Assembly (NCBI GenBank): GCA_019746355.1 | Contig: JAIESC010000096.1 | Coordinates: 12,447-76,446, forward strand | Direction of reading: 5' to 3' | Length of the DNA stretch: 64,000 bases | DNA from: Xanthobacteraceae bacterium | GTDB taxonomy: Bacteria; Pseudomonadota; Alphaproteobacteria; Rhizobiales; Xanthobacteraceae | Part shown: positions 43,603 to 53,062 of the stretch, in pieces | Layout of the letters: each line of letters opens with the position of its first letter | How positions within the stretch are numbered: position 1 is the first letter of the stretch | The notes under the pieces: model-generated | Database searches by the model: none | Told to the model about the DNA's origin: nothing | What the model saw: the letters and a program-made list of their open reading frames with translations, nothing else | Translations under genes and position numbers: made by a program

Positions 43603-44250
43603 GTGGCACCAAAGGCCAAATTCATGTTCGAGCACGACTTCGCCCCGGGCGCGTCCCAGGCGGAGAAGGCCGTTGCCGCGGCCGAGCACGCGCTCAAGCT
43701 TGCCGACGCCGAGCAGCAGGGCTACCGCAACGGCTTCGAGACGGCCGAGCGCGAAGGTCATTCGGTCGCGGAGCGCCGCACCGCGGCCGCCTTCGAGCAG
43801 ATGGCCAGCGCGGTCGAGCGCTTTTCCCGCAGCATCGTCGCGGCCGAGCAGCGCATCGAGGCGGAAGCCATCGAGCTTGCCGTCGCCATCGCCAAGAAGC
43901 TCGTGCCGGAGCTTCTGCAGCGCGAGCCGTTCGGCGAGATCGCCGCGCTCGCCACCGAGTGCTTTCGGCAATTGTCTACCGCGCCGCACGTCGTGGTGCG
44001 CGTCAACGATACGCTGCACGAGACCGCCAAGAAGGAACTCGAAGAGATCGCCCGCACGCGCGGCTTCGACGGCCGCCTCGTGGTCGTTGCCGAGCCCGAG
44101 ATCGCGTTCGGCGACTGCAAGATCGAATGGGCCGACGGCGGCGTCATTCGCGACATGGCCGAGATGGAAAAGACCATCGGCACCACCATCGCACGTTATC
44201 TCGGTGCCCGGCCAACGGCCGTGCTGCCTGAGCTTGGAGAGATCGCATGA
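43603..44250 (+). CDS. fliH: FliH-like flagellar export ATPase regulator
   Basis: A 215-residue FliH-type protein that holds and restrains FliI. It has a long central helix or coiled coil (residues 30-100, AEHALKLADAEQQGYRNGFE and EQMASAVERFSRSIVAAEQRIEAEAIELAVAIAKKL) and a C-terminal V-ATPase-E-like domain (VVVRVNDTLHETAKKELEEIA, IEWADGGVIRDMAEMEKTI). The start is uncertain: TTG 43588 overlaps the fliG stop, GTG 43603 and ATG 43624 follow. It overlaps fliN by an ATGA. Confidence 0.85.
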   Translation: MAPKAKFMFEHDFAPGASQAEKAVAAAEHALKLADAEQQGYRNGFETAEREGHSVAERRTAAAFEQMASAVERFSRSIVAAEQRIEAEAIELAVAIAKKLVPELLQREPFGEIAALATECFRQLSTAPHVVVRVNDTLHETAKKELEEIARTRGFDGRLVVVAEPEIAFGDCKIEWADGGVIRDMAEMEKTIGTTIARYLGARPTAVLPELGEIA

Positions 44251-44600
44251 GTGAAGACAGCAAGGTTCCGCTTCCCGACCTCGACAAATCGGCACCACCG
44301 GCCGCCATGGACACGGCAGCGGTCGCCTCCGAGCCCGAAAGCGTCACGCGCGGCGCGGCCGACCTGGAGGCCGTGTTCGACGTGCCGGTGCAGGTGTCGG
44401 CGGTGCTCGGCCGCGCGAAGATGGATGTCGGCCAGCTGCTTCAGCTTGGGCCCGGCACGGTGCTGGAGCTCGACCGCAAGGTCGGCGAAGCCATCGACAT
44501 TTACGTCAACAACCGCCTGGTCGCCCGCGGCGAGGTGGTGCTCGTGGAAGAGAAACTCGGCGTGACGATGACGGAAGTCATCAAGGCCGAACGGAATTGA
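44247..44600 (+). CDS. fliN: Flagellar motor switch protein FliN
   Basis: A 117-residue FliN with a hydrophilic N-terminal tail (about 35 residues) and the SpoA/surface-presentation domain: [40 protein letters not shown] and [29 protein letters not shown]. It forms the cytoplasmic base of the C-ring. The ATG at 44247 lies inside the fliH stop, and flbD starts 13 bp downstream. Confidence 0.95.
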   Translation: MSEDSKVPLPDLDKSAPPAAMDTAAVASEPESVTRGAADLEAVFDVPVQVSAVLGRAKMDVGQLLQLGPGTVLELDRKVGEAIDIYVNNRLVARGEVVLVEEKLGVTMTEVIKAERN

Positions 44601-44613
44601 GGGACAATCAGCC

Positions 44614-45981
44614 ATGAGACTCCTGATCGTCGGAACGCTCAAAGGGCAGCTCACCACCGCGACCAAGATCGCGATGGATCGCGGCGCCGCGGTCACCCAC
44701 GCCGAATCCATCGACCAGGCGCTGGCGGTGCTGCGCTCGGGCAAGGGCGCGGACCTGCTGATGGTCGACGTCGCGGTCGACATCCGCGACCTGGTCGCCC
44801 GCCTCGAGCTCGAGCACATCCACGTGGCGATCGTCGCCTGCGGCGTCGAGAACAACGCCCGCGCCGCGGTCGAGGCGATCCACGCCGGCGCGAAGGAGTA
44901 CATCCCGCTGCCGCCCGATCCGGAGCTGATCGCGGCCGTGCTCGCGGCCGTCACCGACGATGCCCGCGATCTGATCTACCGCGACGATGCCACCGCCGCG
45001 GTGGTGAAGCTCGCAACGCAAGTGGCCGGCTCCGACGCCTCGGTGCTGATCACCGGCGAGTCGGGCACCGGCAAGGAAGTTCTGGCGCGCTTCGTCCACA
45101 CCCGCTCCAACCGCGCGAAGAGGCCTTTCATCTGCGTCAACTGCGCGGCGATCCCGGAAAACCTGCTCGAGTCCGAGCTGTTCGGCCACGAGAAGGGTGC
45201 CTTCACCGGCGCGGTCGCCCGTCGCATCGGCAAGTTCGAGGAGGCATCGGGCGGCACGCTCTTGCTCGACGAGATTTCCGAAATGGATGTGCGGCTGCAG
45301 GCCAAGCTCCTGCGCGCCATCCAGGAGCGGGTCATCGACCGCGTCGGCGGCACGCGGCCCGTCCCGGTCGATATCCGCATCATCGCCACCTCGAACCGCA
45401 ACCTCGCCGAGGCCGCGCGCGAGGGAAAATTCCGCGAGGACCTGCTGTTCCGCCTCAACGTCGTGAATCTGAAGCTGCCGCCGCTGCGCGAGCGCCCGGC
45501 CGACGTGCAGGAGCTGGCGCAGTTCTTCGGCAAGAAATACGCCGACGCCAACGGCGTGCCGATGCGGCCACTCTCGGCCGAGGCGCGCAAGGCGCTGGCG
45601 GTGCACCGCTGGCCGGGCAACGTGCGCGAGTTGGAGAACACCATCCATCGCGCCGTGCTGCTCGCGACCGGACCGGAGATCGGCGTCGATGGCATTCTCA
45701 CGCCGGACGGCGCGCGGCTCGATCAGGCGCGCTCCGGCCCCGCGGCGCATGCGGCGCTGGCCGCCGAGCAGGTGACCCGCTCGCTGGTCGGCCGCACCGT
45801 CGCCGACGTCGAGCGCGACCTGATCCTGGAGACGCTCAAGCATTGTCTCGGCAACCGCACGCACGCGGCGAACATCCTCGGCATCTCGATCCGCACGCTG
45901 CGCAACAAGCTCAACGAATACACCGCCGACGGCGTGCCGGTGCCGCCGCCCGGCGGCGGCGAGATCCGCGGCGCGGCGTAG
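44614..45981 (+). CDS. flbD: Sigma-54-dependent flagellar transcription activator FlbD
   Basis: A 455-residue NtrC-family activator of late flagellar genes. Residues 1-115 are a receiver-like domain without the N-terminal acidic pair ([11 protein letters not shown] in place of an I-V-D-D start), so control is probably not by ordinary phosphorylation. The AAA+ domain has Walker A GESGTGKE near residue 150, the sigma-54 contact loop GAFTGA near residue 195 and Walker [14 protein letters not shown]. The C-terminal Fis-type HTH is [21 protein letters not shown]. It probably acts at the sigma-54 promoter before fliK. Confidence 0.93.
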   Translation: MRLLIVGTLKGQLTTATKIAMDRGAAVTHAESIDQALAVLRSGKGADLLMVDVAVDIRDLVARLELEHIHVAIVACGVENNARAAVEAIHAGAKEYIPLPPDPELIAAVLAAVTDDARDLIYRDDATAAVVKLATQVAGSDASVLITGESGTGKEVLARFVHTRSNRAKRPFICVNCAAIPENLLESELFGHEKGAFTGAVARRIGKFEEASGGTLLLDEISEMDVRLQAKLLRAIQERVIDRVGGTRPVPVDIRIIATSNRNLAEAAREGKFREDLLFRLNVVNLKLPPLRERPADVQELAQFFGKKYADANGVPMRPLSAEARKALAVHRWPGNVRELENTIHRAVLLATGPEIGVDGILTPDGARLDQARSGPAAHAALAAEQVTRSLVGRTVADVERDLILETLKHCLGNRTHAANILGISIRTLRNKLNEYTADGVPVPPPGGGEIRGAA

Positions 45982-46022
45982 CGAGCGCAAAGCTCGAACT
46001 GCCAGCGCGCAACACACTCCGC

Positions 46023-46070
46023 TGTCATTGCCTGGCCGCCGCGCAAGCGGCCTGGCCCGGCAATCCATGA
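46023..46070. repeat. Palindromic intergenic repeat (half-copy)
   Basis: TGTCATTGCCTGGCC...GGCCTGGCCCGGCAATCCATGA: arms with CCGCGCAAGCGG at the centre. It resembles the CATTGCCGGG...CCCGGCAATCC repeats common between genes in Bradyrhizobium relatives. It follows the flbD stop and may also form a transcript hairpin. Confidence 0.5.
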
Positions 46071-46273
46071 GCGGGGCGGCAAGCTCAAATCGCTGGAGCA
46101 GTCTTGTTGAGCGATCGTATGGACCTGCGGGTGACGCTGTGGTTGTGGCAACACTATGCTCACACTCACGGGCCTGTGATGCGGCCTGCCGCATCCATCT
46201 TCTGGTGCCGCTCCGTATCCCTGTCGCAGCCCCTTCCAGAGGGGACGTCATTGAGAGTGACAGGAGATTGAAA

Positions 46274-46867
46274 ATGAAACCCGTCCGCTTCACCGCCTTC
46301 TCCGCCACCGCGGCCGCAGCGCTCGCGATCGGCTTGGCCGTGCCTTCTTCCGCCCAGATGGCCGGCATGCAGGCCCGCGCCGAGAAGACCGTCACGGTCG
46401 GCGGCGCGCCGATGTATCCGTCGAAGAACATCGTGCAGAACGCCGTCAACTCCAAGGATCACACCACGCTGGTTGCTGCGGTGAAGGCCGCGGGTCTGGT
46501 CGACACGCTGCAGGGGCCCGGTCCGTTCACCGTGTTCGCGCCGACCAACAAGGCGTTCAACAAGCTGCCAACGGGCACGGTGCCGACGTTGCTCAAGCCC
46601 GAAAACAAGAAGATGCTGACCAACGTCCTGACTTACCACGTGGTCGCCGGCCGCTACAGCGCCAACGATCTGATGCGCGCGGCGGCGCGCGAAGGCGGCC
46701 AGACCAAGCTCAAGACCGTCGAAGGCGATGAGCTGACGATCGCCGCGACCGGCAACACGCTCACGGTCTGGGACGGCAAAGGCGGCCGCTCCAACATCAC
46801 GATCCGCAACGTGTTCCAGTCGAACGGCGTGATCCACGTGGTCGACAGCGTGCTGCTGCCGGGTTGA
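46274..46867 (+). CDS. Secreted fasciclin-domain protein
   Basis: A 197-residue protein with a signal peptide (MKPVRFTAFSATAAAALAIGLAV..., cleavage near SSAQ, residue 28) and one fasciclin (FAS1) domain: NIVQNAVNSKDHTTLVAAVKAAGLVDTLQGPGPFTVFAPTNKAF (split across residues 56-99), MLTNVLTYHVVAG and GVIHVVDSVLLPG. Such proteins are periplasmic or surface adhesion proteins. The ATG at 46274 has AGGAGATTG upstream; longer frames start inside the repeat. Not flagellar, though it lies between flbD and flhA. Confidence 0.9.
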   Translation: MKPVRFTAFSATAAAALAIGLAVPSSAQMAGMQARAEKTVTVGGAPMYPSKNIVQNAVNSKDHTTLVAAVKAAGLVDTLQGPGPFTVFAPTNKAFNKLPTGTVPTLLKPENKKMLTNVLTYHVVAGRYSANDLMRAAAREGGQTKLKTVEGDELTIAATGNTLTVWDGKGGRSNITIRNVFQSNGVIHVVDSVLLPG

Positions 46868-46916
46868 CAAGATGACGCCACCACCGGTCGGCGTTATCCC
46901 CCCATACGCCGATCGC

Positions 46917-46948
46917 TTGGCCCGCTGTGGACATCCGCGGCGGGCCAA
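46917..46948 (+). terminator. Terminator-like hairpin after the fasciclin gene
   Basis: TTGGCCCGC (46917-46925) pairs exactly with GCGGGCCAA (46940-46948) over a 14-base loop, 50 bp after the stop. There is no T-run, so termination is uncertain. Confidence 0.4.
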
Positions 46949-46996
46949 AGATTCCGGCGGCTTGCGCAAGCGCCCGACGCCTGACCTAATCCAGAG

Positions 46997-47341
46997 ATGA
47001 CAACGATCTACAAAATCTGCACCGCGGCCGAATGGCACGACGCCATGCGCGCGGGTGCCTATCGCGGCTCGGCGGCGGACCACAAGGACGGATTCATCCA
47101 TTTCTCGACCGCGCAGCAGGCGCCCGAGACCGCGAGCAAGTGGTTTGCCGGCCAACGCGACCTTGTTCTGGTTGCCGTTGATGGCGACGCACTCGGCGCG
47201 CGGCTGAAATGGGAGCCCTCGCGGGGCGGCGCGCTGTTTCCGCATCTCTACGGCGACTTGGAATTGAGTGCCGTATTGCGCATCGATCCGCTGCCGCTCG
47301 ACGCCGGCGGTCGGCATATGTTTCCCGGATTGATGATTTAA
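46997..47341 (+). CDS. DUF952 family protein
   Basis: A 114-residue cytosolic protein of the DUF952 family, marked by IYKICTAAEWHDAMRAGAYRGSAAD, DGFIHFSTAQQAPETASKWF and GALFPHLYGDLELSAVLRI. Its function is not established; the fold is related to ADP-ribosyl-binding/transferase folds. It forms a separate small unit with no clear link to its neighbours. Confidence 0.85.
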   Translation: MTTIYKICTAAEWHDAMRAGAYRGSAADHKDGFIHFSTAQQAPETASKWFAGQRDLVLVAVDGDALGARLKWEPSRGGALFPHLYGDLELSAVLRIDPLPLDAGGRHMFPGLMI

Positions 47342-47419
47342 CGTCACATTTCCGTCCTAAAACGCACGACCTGCCGGTTCCTGCCGCGTAAAGTCGTTTG
47401 TATCGGACCGTGATGCATC

Positions 47420-48121
47420 ATGGACACGATCGCGCTGACCTTTGCCATCGGCGACGTGCACGGCTGTTTCGACAAGCTCGATGAGCTGATGCGCCGATGC
47501 ATCGAATACGCCGGAACAAGATCATTCCGGTTCGTGATGCTCGGCGACTATATCGACCGCGGCCCCGACAGCCGACTTGTTATCGATCGGCTCAGAGGAC
47601 TGTGCGAGCGGCGTCCCAACGCCATGGTCTGCCTCATGGGCAATCATGAGGACCTGTTTCTGGCAGCCCTTGAGCAGCCTCCCGCGATCGGGAACTGGAT
47701 CGACAATGGCGGCGACGCAACGCTCGAAAGCTATGACGTCAACACACCTGCCGGCTTGCCGCACCAGGATATCGAATGGATCCGGAATCTCCCGCTCTCT
47801 TTCGATGACGGCTTGAGGTTCTTTGTCCATGCCGGAATCGACCCGGCGGTCCCGCTCGATCAACAAGACAGAGATACGATGCTGTGGACGCGGAAAAGAT
47901 ATCCCGAAACACTGAATCCCGGGCGTTTCGTGGTTCATGGCCACACGCCGGTTCGATCCGGTCAGCCGGAACAGCATCCCCACCGGCTGAACCTGGACAC
48001 CGGTGCGGTCTACGGCGGTCCGCTGTCAGCGGCGGTGTTCACCGCCGACCGCGGCTCCCCGATCGCGCTTCTGGTCGGCAGCAGGATCATTTGCACTGGA
48101 GACGCATCGAAACCGGTGTGA
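47420..48121 (+). CDS. Calcineurin-like (PPP-family) metallophosphatase
   Basis: A 233-residue phosphoprotein phosphatase or diadenosine tetraphosphatase-like enzyme. All metal and catalytic motifs are present: GDVHG (residues 12-16), GDYIDRGPDS near residue 42, GNHED near residue 74, HAGIDP near residue 138 and HGHTP near residue 172. Such proteins resemble PrpA/PrpB and bacteriophage lambda phosphatase; the physiological substrate is unknown. A hairpin starts at its stop codon. Confidence 0.88.
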   Translation: MDTIALTFAIGDVHGCFDKLDELMRRCIEYAGTRSFRFVMLGDYIDRGPDSRLVIDRLRGLCERRPNAMVCLMGNHEDLFLAALEQPPAIGNWIDNGGDATLESYDVNTPAGLPHQDIEWIRNLPLSFDDGLRFFVHAGIDPAVPLDQQDRDTMLWTRKRYPETLNPGRFVVHGHTPVRSGQPEQHPHRLNLDTGAVYGGPLSAAVFTADRGSPIALLVGSRIICTGDASKPV

Positions 48122-48142
48122 CCGGCGGAGCACGCCGCCGGT
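48121..48142 (+). terminator. Terminator-like hairpin after the phosphatase gene
   Basis: ACCGGCGG (48121-48128) pairs exactly with CCGCCGGT (48135-48142) over a six-base loop, directly at the stop codon and 14 bases before the flhA regulatory box. No T-run follows. Confidence 0.45.
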
Positions 48143-48155
48143 GTATCGGTATTCA

Positions 48156-48193
48156 TTAACCGCGTAGTAACCATGCACTGGGCAGAATCTGCC
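48156..48193 (+). promoter_or_regulatory. CtrA-like box and shared promoter element before flhA
   Basis: TTAA-N7-GTAAC (48156-48171) inside a 38-base block that matches the one before fliF (40775-40812) at 30 of 38 positions. The flhA start is 155 bases downstream of the box, so the leader is long. Confidence 0.65.
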
Positions 48194-48326
48194 TACAGGG
48201 GCAGTTTCATTGGCGTTCCTTGAGTTGCTCGCCTGCCGTGTCCGGACCGCCAAAATCGTCCGAACATCGAGTGCCGTTGCATTGCGTTGCATCGATTTTC
48301 AGTTGGACAGGGACTAGACGCCGGCC

Positions 48327-50444
48327 ATGACCGACGTGACCACCACCGGCTCGTCTGCCGGTGGATTCAAGCTACCGAACTTCGGCGATCTCGGCCGCCT
48401 GTTCCAGGGCGGCGACATCGCGCTTGCGCTCGGCGTTCTGACCATTCTGGTGGTCCTGATCCTGCCGCTGCCGCCGATCCTGCTCGACCTGTTTCTGGCG
48501 ATCTCGATCATCCTGTCGGTGCTGATCCTGATGACGGCGCTGTTCATCCAGGCGCCGCTGGAGTTTTCCGCCTTCCCGACGGTGCTGCTGATCTCGACGA
48601 TGATGCGGCTCTCGCTCAACCTCGCCTCGACCAGGCTGATCCTGTCGCACGGCCATGAAGGCACCGCCGCCGCCGGCCATGTCATCGAGGCGTTCGGCAA
48701 GTTCGTGATGAGCGGCAACTTCGTGATCGGCATCATCGTGTTCGCGATCCTGGTGATCGTGAACTTCGTGGTCATCACCAAGGGCTCGGGCCGCATCGCC
48801 GAAGTCGCGGCGCGCTTCCATTTGGACGCCATGCCCGGCAAGCAGATGGCGATCGACGCTGATCTCTCCGCCGGACTGATCGACGAGAAGACCGCACGCA
48901 AGCGCCGCACCGATCTCGAGGACGAAAGCGGTTTCTTTGGCGCGATGGACGGCGCATCCAAGTTCGTGCGCGGCGACGCGATCGCGGGCCTGCTGGTTGT
49001 GTTCATCAACATCATCGGCGGCATGATCATCGGCATCATGCAGCAGGGCATGACCTTCGCCGATGCCGGCCGCACCTACACGCTGCTGACCGTCGGCGAC
49101 GGCCTCGTCACGCAGGTGCCGGCGCTCATTGTCTCGACCGCCGCAGGCCTGCTCGTCTCCAAGGCGGGCATCTCCGGCGCGGCCGACAAGGCGCTGATCG
49201 GGCAACTCTCCGGCTATCCGAAGGCCCTGGCCCTGTCTGCCGCGGTCATGCTGGTCATGGGCCTGCTGCCCGGCATTCCGATGCTGCCGTTCCTGCTGCT
49301 CGGCGGCGGCGCAGGGGCCCTGGCCTACATCGCCGACAAGCGGAACAAGGCCAACGCCTTGGCCGAGGAAAAAGCTGCAGCTGCGGAAAAAACCGCCGCC
49401 GCCCCCGACGAGCCGATCACCGCGGCGCTCAAGATCGACGATCTCAAGATCGAGCTCGGCTACGCGCTGCTGCCGCTGGTCAATTCGCCGGACGGCGGCG
49501 ACCGGCTGACCGAGCAGATCAAGGCGCTGCGCCGGTCGCTGGCGATCGAGATGGGCTTCGTGATGCCCGCCGTGCGCATCCTCGACAATGTGCAGATCGA
49601 CGCCAACAGCTACATCATAAAGATCAAGGAGGTCGACGCCGGCACCGGCAAGATCTGGCCGAACCAGTACATGGTCATGGACCCGACCGGCGCGCAGGTG
49701 AAGCTGCCGGGCATCCACACCACCGAGCCCACCTTCGGCCTGCCGGCGACCTGGGTCGACGTCGCGCAGAAGGAGGAAGCGGCGCTGAAGGGCTACACGG
49801 TGGTCGATGCCGCGACCGTGCTGTCCACGCATCTCACCGAGTTGCTCAAGTCCAACACCGCGGAGCTCCTGTCCTACGGCGAAGTGCAGAAGCTCATCAA
49901 GGAACTGCCGAAGGAGCAGGCCGACCTGGTCAAGGACATCTCGCCTGCGCACATCACCGTGTCGGGCATCCAGCGCGTGCTGCAGATCCTGCTCAACGAG
50001 CGCGTCTCGGTGCGCGACTTCGGCACCATCCTGGAAGGCGTCGCCGACGCGCTGTCGTTCACCCGCAATCCGGTGACGATCGCCGAGCACGTGCGCACCC
50101 GCCTCGCCCGCCAAATCTGCGCGCAGCACACCACGCCGGCGGGCTACCTGCCGCTGATCGCGCTGTCGGCACGCTGGGAGCAGTTGTTCGCCGAGTCGAT
50201 CGTCGGCACCGGCGACGAGCGCAGCCTCGCGATGCAGCCCTCGCGCCTCTCCGAGTTCATCACCGCGGTTCGCGAGCGGTTCGAGGACGCCGCCCGCGAA
50301 GGCGAAGCACCGGTGCTGGTCACGTCGCCTGCGGTGCGGCCGTTCGTGCGCGGCATCATCGAGCGCTTCCGCGCCCAGACCAGTGTGATGTCGCAGTCGG
50401 AAATCCACCCCCGCGTCCGGCTCAAGACCGTAGGCAGCATCTAG
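48327..50444 (+). CDS. flhA: Flagellar export apparatus protein FlhA
   Basis: A 705-residue FlhA, the main gate of the flagellar type III export apparatus. Eight membrane segments occupy residues 30-330, with the conserved FHIPEP-family motif region VVITKGSGRIAEVAARFHLDAMPGKQMAIDADLSAGLID near residue 150. The cytoplasmic domain (from about 360) has IELGYALLPLV, ADALSFTRNPVTIAEHVRTRLARQI and ends KTVGSI. It stands alone after the phosphatase gene and is controlled by the box at 48156. Confidence 0.95.
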   Translation: MTDVTTTGSSAGGFKLPNFGDLGRLFQGGDIALALGVLTILVVLILPLPPILLDLFLAISIILSVLILMTALFIQAPLEFSAFPTVLLISTMMRLSLNLASTRLILSHGHEGTAAAGHVIEAFGKFVMSGNFVIGIIVFAILVIVNFVVITKGSGRIAEVAARFHLDAMPGKQMAIDADLSAGLIDEKTARKRRTDLEDESGFFGAMDGASKFVRGDAIAGLLVVFINIIGGMIIGIMQQGMTFADAGRTYTLLTVGDGLVTQVPALIVSTAAGLLVSKAGISGAADKALIGQLSGYPKALALSAAVMLVMGLLPGIPMLPFLLLGGGAGALAYIADKRNKANALAEEKAAAAEKTAAAPDEPITAALKIDDLKIELGYALLPLVNSPDGGDRLTEQIKALRRSLAIEMGFVMPAVRILDNVQIDANSYIIKIKEVDAGTGKIWPNQYMVMDPTGAQVKLPGIHTTEPTFGLPATWVDVAQKEEAALKGYTVVDAATVLSTHLTELLKSNTAELLSYGEVQKLIKELPKEQADLVKDISPAHITVSGIQRVLQILLNERVSVRDFGTILEGVADALSFTRNPVTIAEHVRTRLARQICAQHTTPAGYLPLIALSARWEQLFAESIVGTGDERSLAMQPSRLSEFITAVRERFEDAAREGEAPVLVTSPAVRPFVRGIIERFRAQTSVMSQSEIHPRVRLKTVGSI

Positions 50445-50760
50445 CTTTTCCGGCCTTCGGGAACCCGTTCAACGAATTGTGAGCCGAGCTTGGAACTGTG
50501 GCAGGTTCTTCCTAGTTGTGGGGACGAAGCCGGAATGGAGGGGACGGCGCACCGCGCTCCAGTTACATGGGGCAGGAGTGTTGTCCTTTTGCCGCCGACC
50601 GACCTTGAGCCGATAGAGTGTTAAGCGCCTGCAACGAAGAGTCCCAAGTGGTTGCAGTCAGCAGGTAACTGGATTTGTAACAACGCTTAAGGAAGGGCGG
50701 ACCGGTATTGAACCTTTAAGGGCTGGGGCCCGACAAACGGGGCAAATCCGGAGAAGCGTC
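50445..50760. other. Intergenic region with a hairpin, possible small RNA or leader
   Basis: About 316 bp between flhA and a small membrane-protein gene. CTGCAAC (near 50629) pairs with GTTGCAG (near 50652) around an 18-base or so loop. No ORF is convincing. Part of it should be the promoter of the next gene. Confidence 0.4.
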
Positions 50761-50973
50761 ATGAACAACTACACTCTCAAGACGGCTGATCGCCTCACCC
50801 ACATCAAGATCGTGGTTGTGTCGCTGGTTGCCGGCATTGCGGTGGTTGGCGTCGGCATCGCTGCCCGCCCGGAGCTGCCCGACATGAGCACGCGTCTGGA
50901 GGCCCGCGCGCCGGTGCTGAAGCCCGGCAAGGAGGTCATCTGGACCCAGGCGGACCAGGTTACGATCCGCTAA
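50761..50973 (+). CDS. Small single-span membrane protein
   Basis: A 70-residue protein with a short basic N-terminus, one hydrophobic segment (IVVVSLVAGIAVVGVGIAA, residues 17-35) and a C-terminal tail of about 35 residues, probably periplasmic (ARAPVLKPGKEVIWTQADQ). CCGGAGAAGCGTC precedes the ATG, and a strong hairpin follows the stop, so it is a complete single-gene unit. Not recognised as a named family; similar small ORFs seem common in Bradyrhizobium relatives. Confidence 0.7.
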   Translation: MNNYTLKTADRLTHIKIVVVSLVAGIAVVGVGIAARPELPDMSTRLEARAPVLKPGKEVIWTQADQVTIR

Positions 50974-50998
50974 CCGTCACGAAATTCCAGCCAACGGC

Positions 50999-51027
50999 CA
51001 ATCGCGCGTCCTTCGGGCGCGCGATTG
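50999..51027 (+). terminator. Terminator hairpin after the small membrane-protein gene
   Basis: CAATCGCGCG (50999-51008) pairs exactly with CGCGCGATTG (51018-51027) over a nine-base loop, then TCGTTT. It lies 25 bp after the stop and may also serve the convergent fliJ transcript. Confidence 0.65.
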
Positions 51028-51103
51028 TCGTTTCAGGACCACAAACGGCGATGCCCGGCCACTCGAGCCGGGCATCGAAGTCCTTGCAGCCGTTGCGGCG
51101 GGA

Positions 51104-51520
51104 TCAGGCCGGCGAGGTGCGGGTCCGCATCAGGCCGATGGCGTCGAGCTCGGATTGCTCGAGCGCCGCCTCGGCGGCACGCTCCCGCATCTGGTCGCGC
51201 TCGTCGAGCAACTCGACCTTCTTGAGCTCCTCGAACGCCTCGGCCAGGGCATCCTTGGCGTCGTTGAGCTGGACCTTCAGCTCGTCGGCCGAATGCTTGA
51301 GGTTCTCGCGCCGCTGGATCGCGGCCTTGGCATAGGTTGGATAGGCAAAATGCGCCGGATCGTGGATGTTGGCCCGATCCTGCTCGACCCTGATCTCGCG
51401 CTCCAGGTCATTCGCCATGCGCTCGAACTCGGCGATCATGGTTTCGATCTGCATGACTTTTCGACGCTTTTCGTCGACCTGGAACTTCTTCAGACGAATG
51501 AGCGTATCGCGTGACTTCAT
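51104..51520 (-). CDS. fliJ: Flagellar export chaperone FliJ
   Basis: A 138-residue, strongly charged, almost wholly helical protein that begins MKSRDTLIRLKKFQVDEKRR, typical of alphaproteobacterial FliJ. Residues 10-120 are predicted as two antiparallel coiled-coil helices (AEFERMANDLEREIRVEQDR; NLKHSADELKVQLNDAKDAL). FliJ binds FliI and FlhA during export. It follows fliI on the same strand after 156 bp. Confidence 0.88.
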   Translation of the reverse strand: MKSRDTLIRLKKFQVDEKRRKVMQIETMIAEFERMANDLEREIRVEQDRANIHDPAHFAYPTYAKAAIQRRENLKHSADELKVQLNDAKDALAEAFEELKKVELLDERDQMRERAAEAALEQSELDAIGLMRTRTSPA

Positions 51521-51676
51521 CGACTCTTACTCCCCCGAAGCCGCGGGCGTGGCGGAACACCGCCAGCCGCACCCCAAACAGCGGGCAACCGAGGCCGAGT
51601 GTGGCGCGATAACGTTAGTTTTCGGTTTCCAGCCGGGCTCAAAAGGTAGGGAACCGGATTTTTCTGTGGCCGCACG

Positions 51677-53026
51677 TCAAGCCTTTGCGCCGGCTGGCGT
51701 TCCGGGCGGGGGTGCGCCCGGGGCGGACAGGATCTGCTCGAGCTGCTGATAGCCGTCCAGCAGGCCCGTGGACTCGGTCTTGTACTGGCCGAGGAACGCC
51801 TCCAGCGGCTGGTGGAAGCCGATCGCCTCGTCCACCTCGGCGCTGGAGCCGGGCCGGTAGGCGCCAAGCCGGATCAGCTCTTCCATGTCGGCGTAGGTCG
51901 CCATCACCTTGCGGGCGCGGCTCAGCACGTCGAGGTAGTCCGGGTTGGCCGACTTCGGCATCGAGCGCGACACCGACTTGAGCACATTGATCGCCGGGTA
52001 GCGGCCGCGCTCGGCGATCTGCCGCTCCATGACGATATGACCGTCGAGGATCGAGCGCACCGCGTCGGCGATCGGCTCGTTGTGGTCGTCGCCTTCGACC
52101 AGCACGGTGAAGATGCCGGTGATCGAGCCCTCGCCTGCGCCGGGGCCTGCCCGCTCGAGCAGCCGCGGCAGCTCCGCGAACACCGTCGGCGTATAGCCCT
52201 TCGCGGTCGGCGGCTCGCCGGTGGCAAGGCCGATCTCGCGCTGGGCGATGGCAAAGCGCGTCACCGAGTCCATCAGCAGCAGCACCTGCTTCGCCTGATC
52301 GCGGAAGTATTCGGCGATGGAGAGCGTGAGATAGGCCGCCTGGCGGCGCATCAGCGCCGGCTCGTCGGAGGTGGCGACCACGACCACCGAGCGGGCGAGC
52401 CCCTCCTCGCCGAGATCGTCCTGCAGGAATTCCTGCACCTCGCGGCCGCGCTCGCCGACCAGCCCGATCACCGAGACGTCGGCGACGACGTTGCGCGCCA
52501 TCATCGACAGCAGCACCGACTTGCCGACGCCGGAGCCGGCGAAGATGCCCATGCGCTGGCCGTGGCAGCAGGTGATGAAGGTGTTGAGCGCGCGCACGCC
52601 AAGATCAATCGGCGGCCCGACCCGCCGGCGGGCGTGTGCGGCCGGCGGCGGCGCTTTGAACGGATAAGGCAGCGGTCCCGACGGCAGCGGCCCCTTGCCG
52701 TCGATCGGCCGGCCCATGGCATCCACCACACGGCCGAGCCAGGCATCGGTCGGCCGCACCGCGGCGCGAACCTGCGACACCACCGCCCGGCAGCCGCGCC
52801 GCACGCCTTCGAGCGGCGCAAACGGCATCAGCAGCGCATGACCGCCGGAAAAGCCGACCACCTCGCAGGGAATGGGATGGCCCGGGGCCTCGACCGTCAC
52901 CCGGGCACCAACCGACATCGCGTGAAGCGGTCCTGCCACCTCGACCATCAGGCCACGGGCCCCGACCACCCGGCCGTAAACCTCGTTTCCGTCCAATTCC
53001 TCGATTTGTTCGAGCAAAGCCCTCAT
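51677..53026 (-). CDS. fliI: Flagellum-specific ATPase FliI
   Basis: A 449-residue export ATPase related to F1-beta. Walker A is [10 protein letters not shown] near residue 170, the FliI sequence [20 protein letters not shown] follows near residue 195, Walker B is [13 protein letters not shown] near residue 250, and the glutamate switch region and C-terminal ISVSRSM-like [10 protein letters not shown] are intact. The ATG at 53026 lies near a CtrA-like box (53063-53078). It diverges from ctrA across a 371-bp control region. Confidence 0.95.
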   Translation of the reverse strand: MRALLEQIEELDGNEVYGRVVGARGLMVEVAGPLHAMSVGARVTVEAPGHPIPCEVVGFSGGHALLMPFAPLEGVRRGCRAVVSQVRAAVRPTDAWLGRVVDAMGRPIDGKGPLPSGPLPYPFKAPPPAAHARRRVGPPIDLGVRALNTFITCCHGQRMGIFAGSGVGKSVLLSMMARNVVADVSVIGLVGERGREVQEFLQDDLGEEGLARSVVVVATSDEPALMRRQAAYLTLSIAEYFRDQAKQVLLLMDSVTRFAIAQREIGLATGEPPTAKGYTPTVFAELPRLLERAGPGAGEGSITGIFTVLVEGDDHNEPIADAVRSILDGHIVMERQIAERGRYPAINVLKSVSRSMPKSANPDYLDVLSRARKVMATYADMEELIRLGAYRPGSSAEVDEAIGFHQPLEAFLGQYKTESTGLLDGYQQLEQILSAPGAPPPGTPAGAKA

Positions 53027-53062
53027 AAAATTGGCTCGGCTGGTAACCTTTCAGGGCGCGTT

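Noticed and set aside
40997..43612. Very long minus-strand open frame (871 codons) across fliF and fliG
   Set aside because: It lies opposite two certain flagellar genes, has low-complexity His/Arg/Leu composition and no family motifs; high G+C content makes such antisense frames common.
48372..50408. Long minus-strand open frame (678 codons) opposite flhA
   Set aside because: Antisense to a full-length FlhA with all motifs; composition is Arg/Asp/His-rich and not protein-like.
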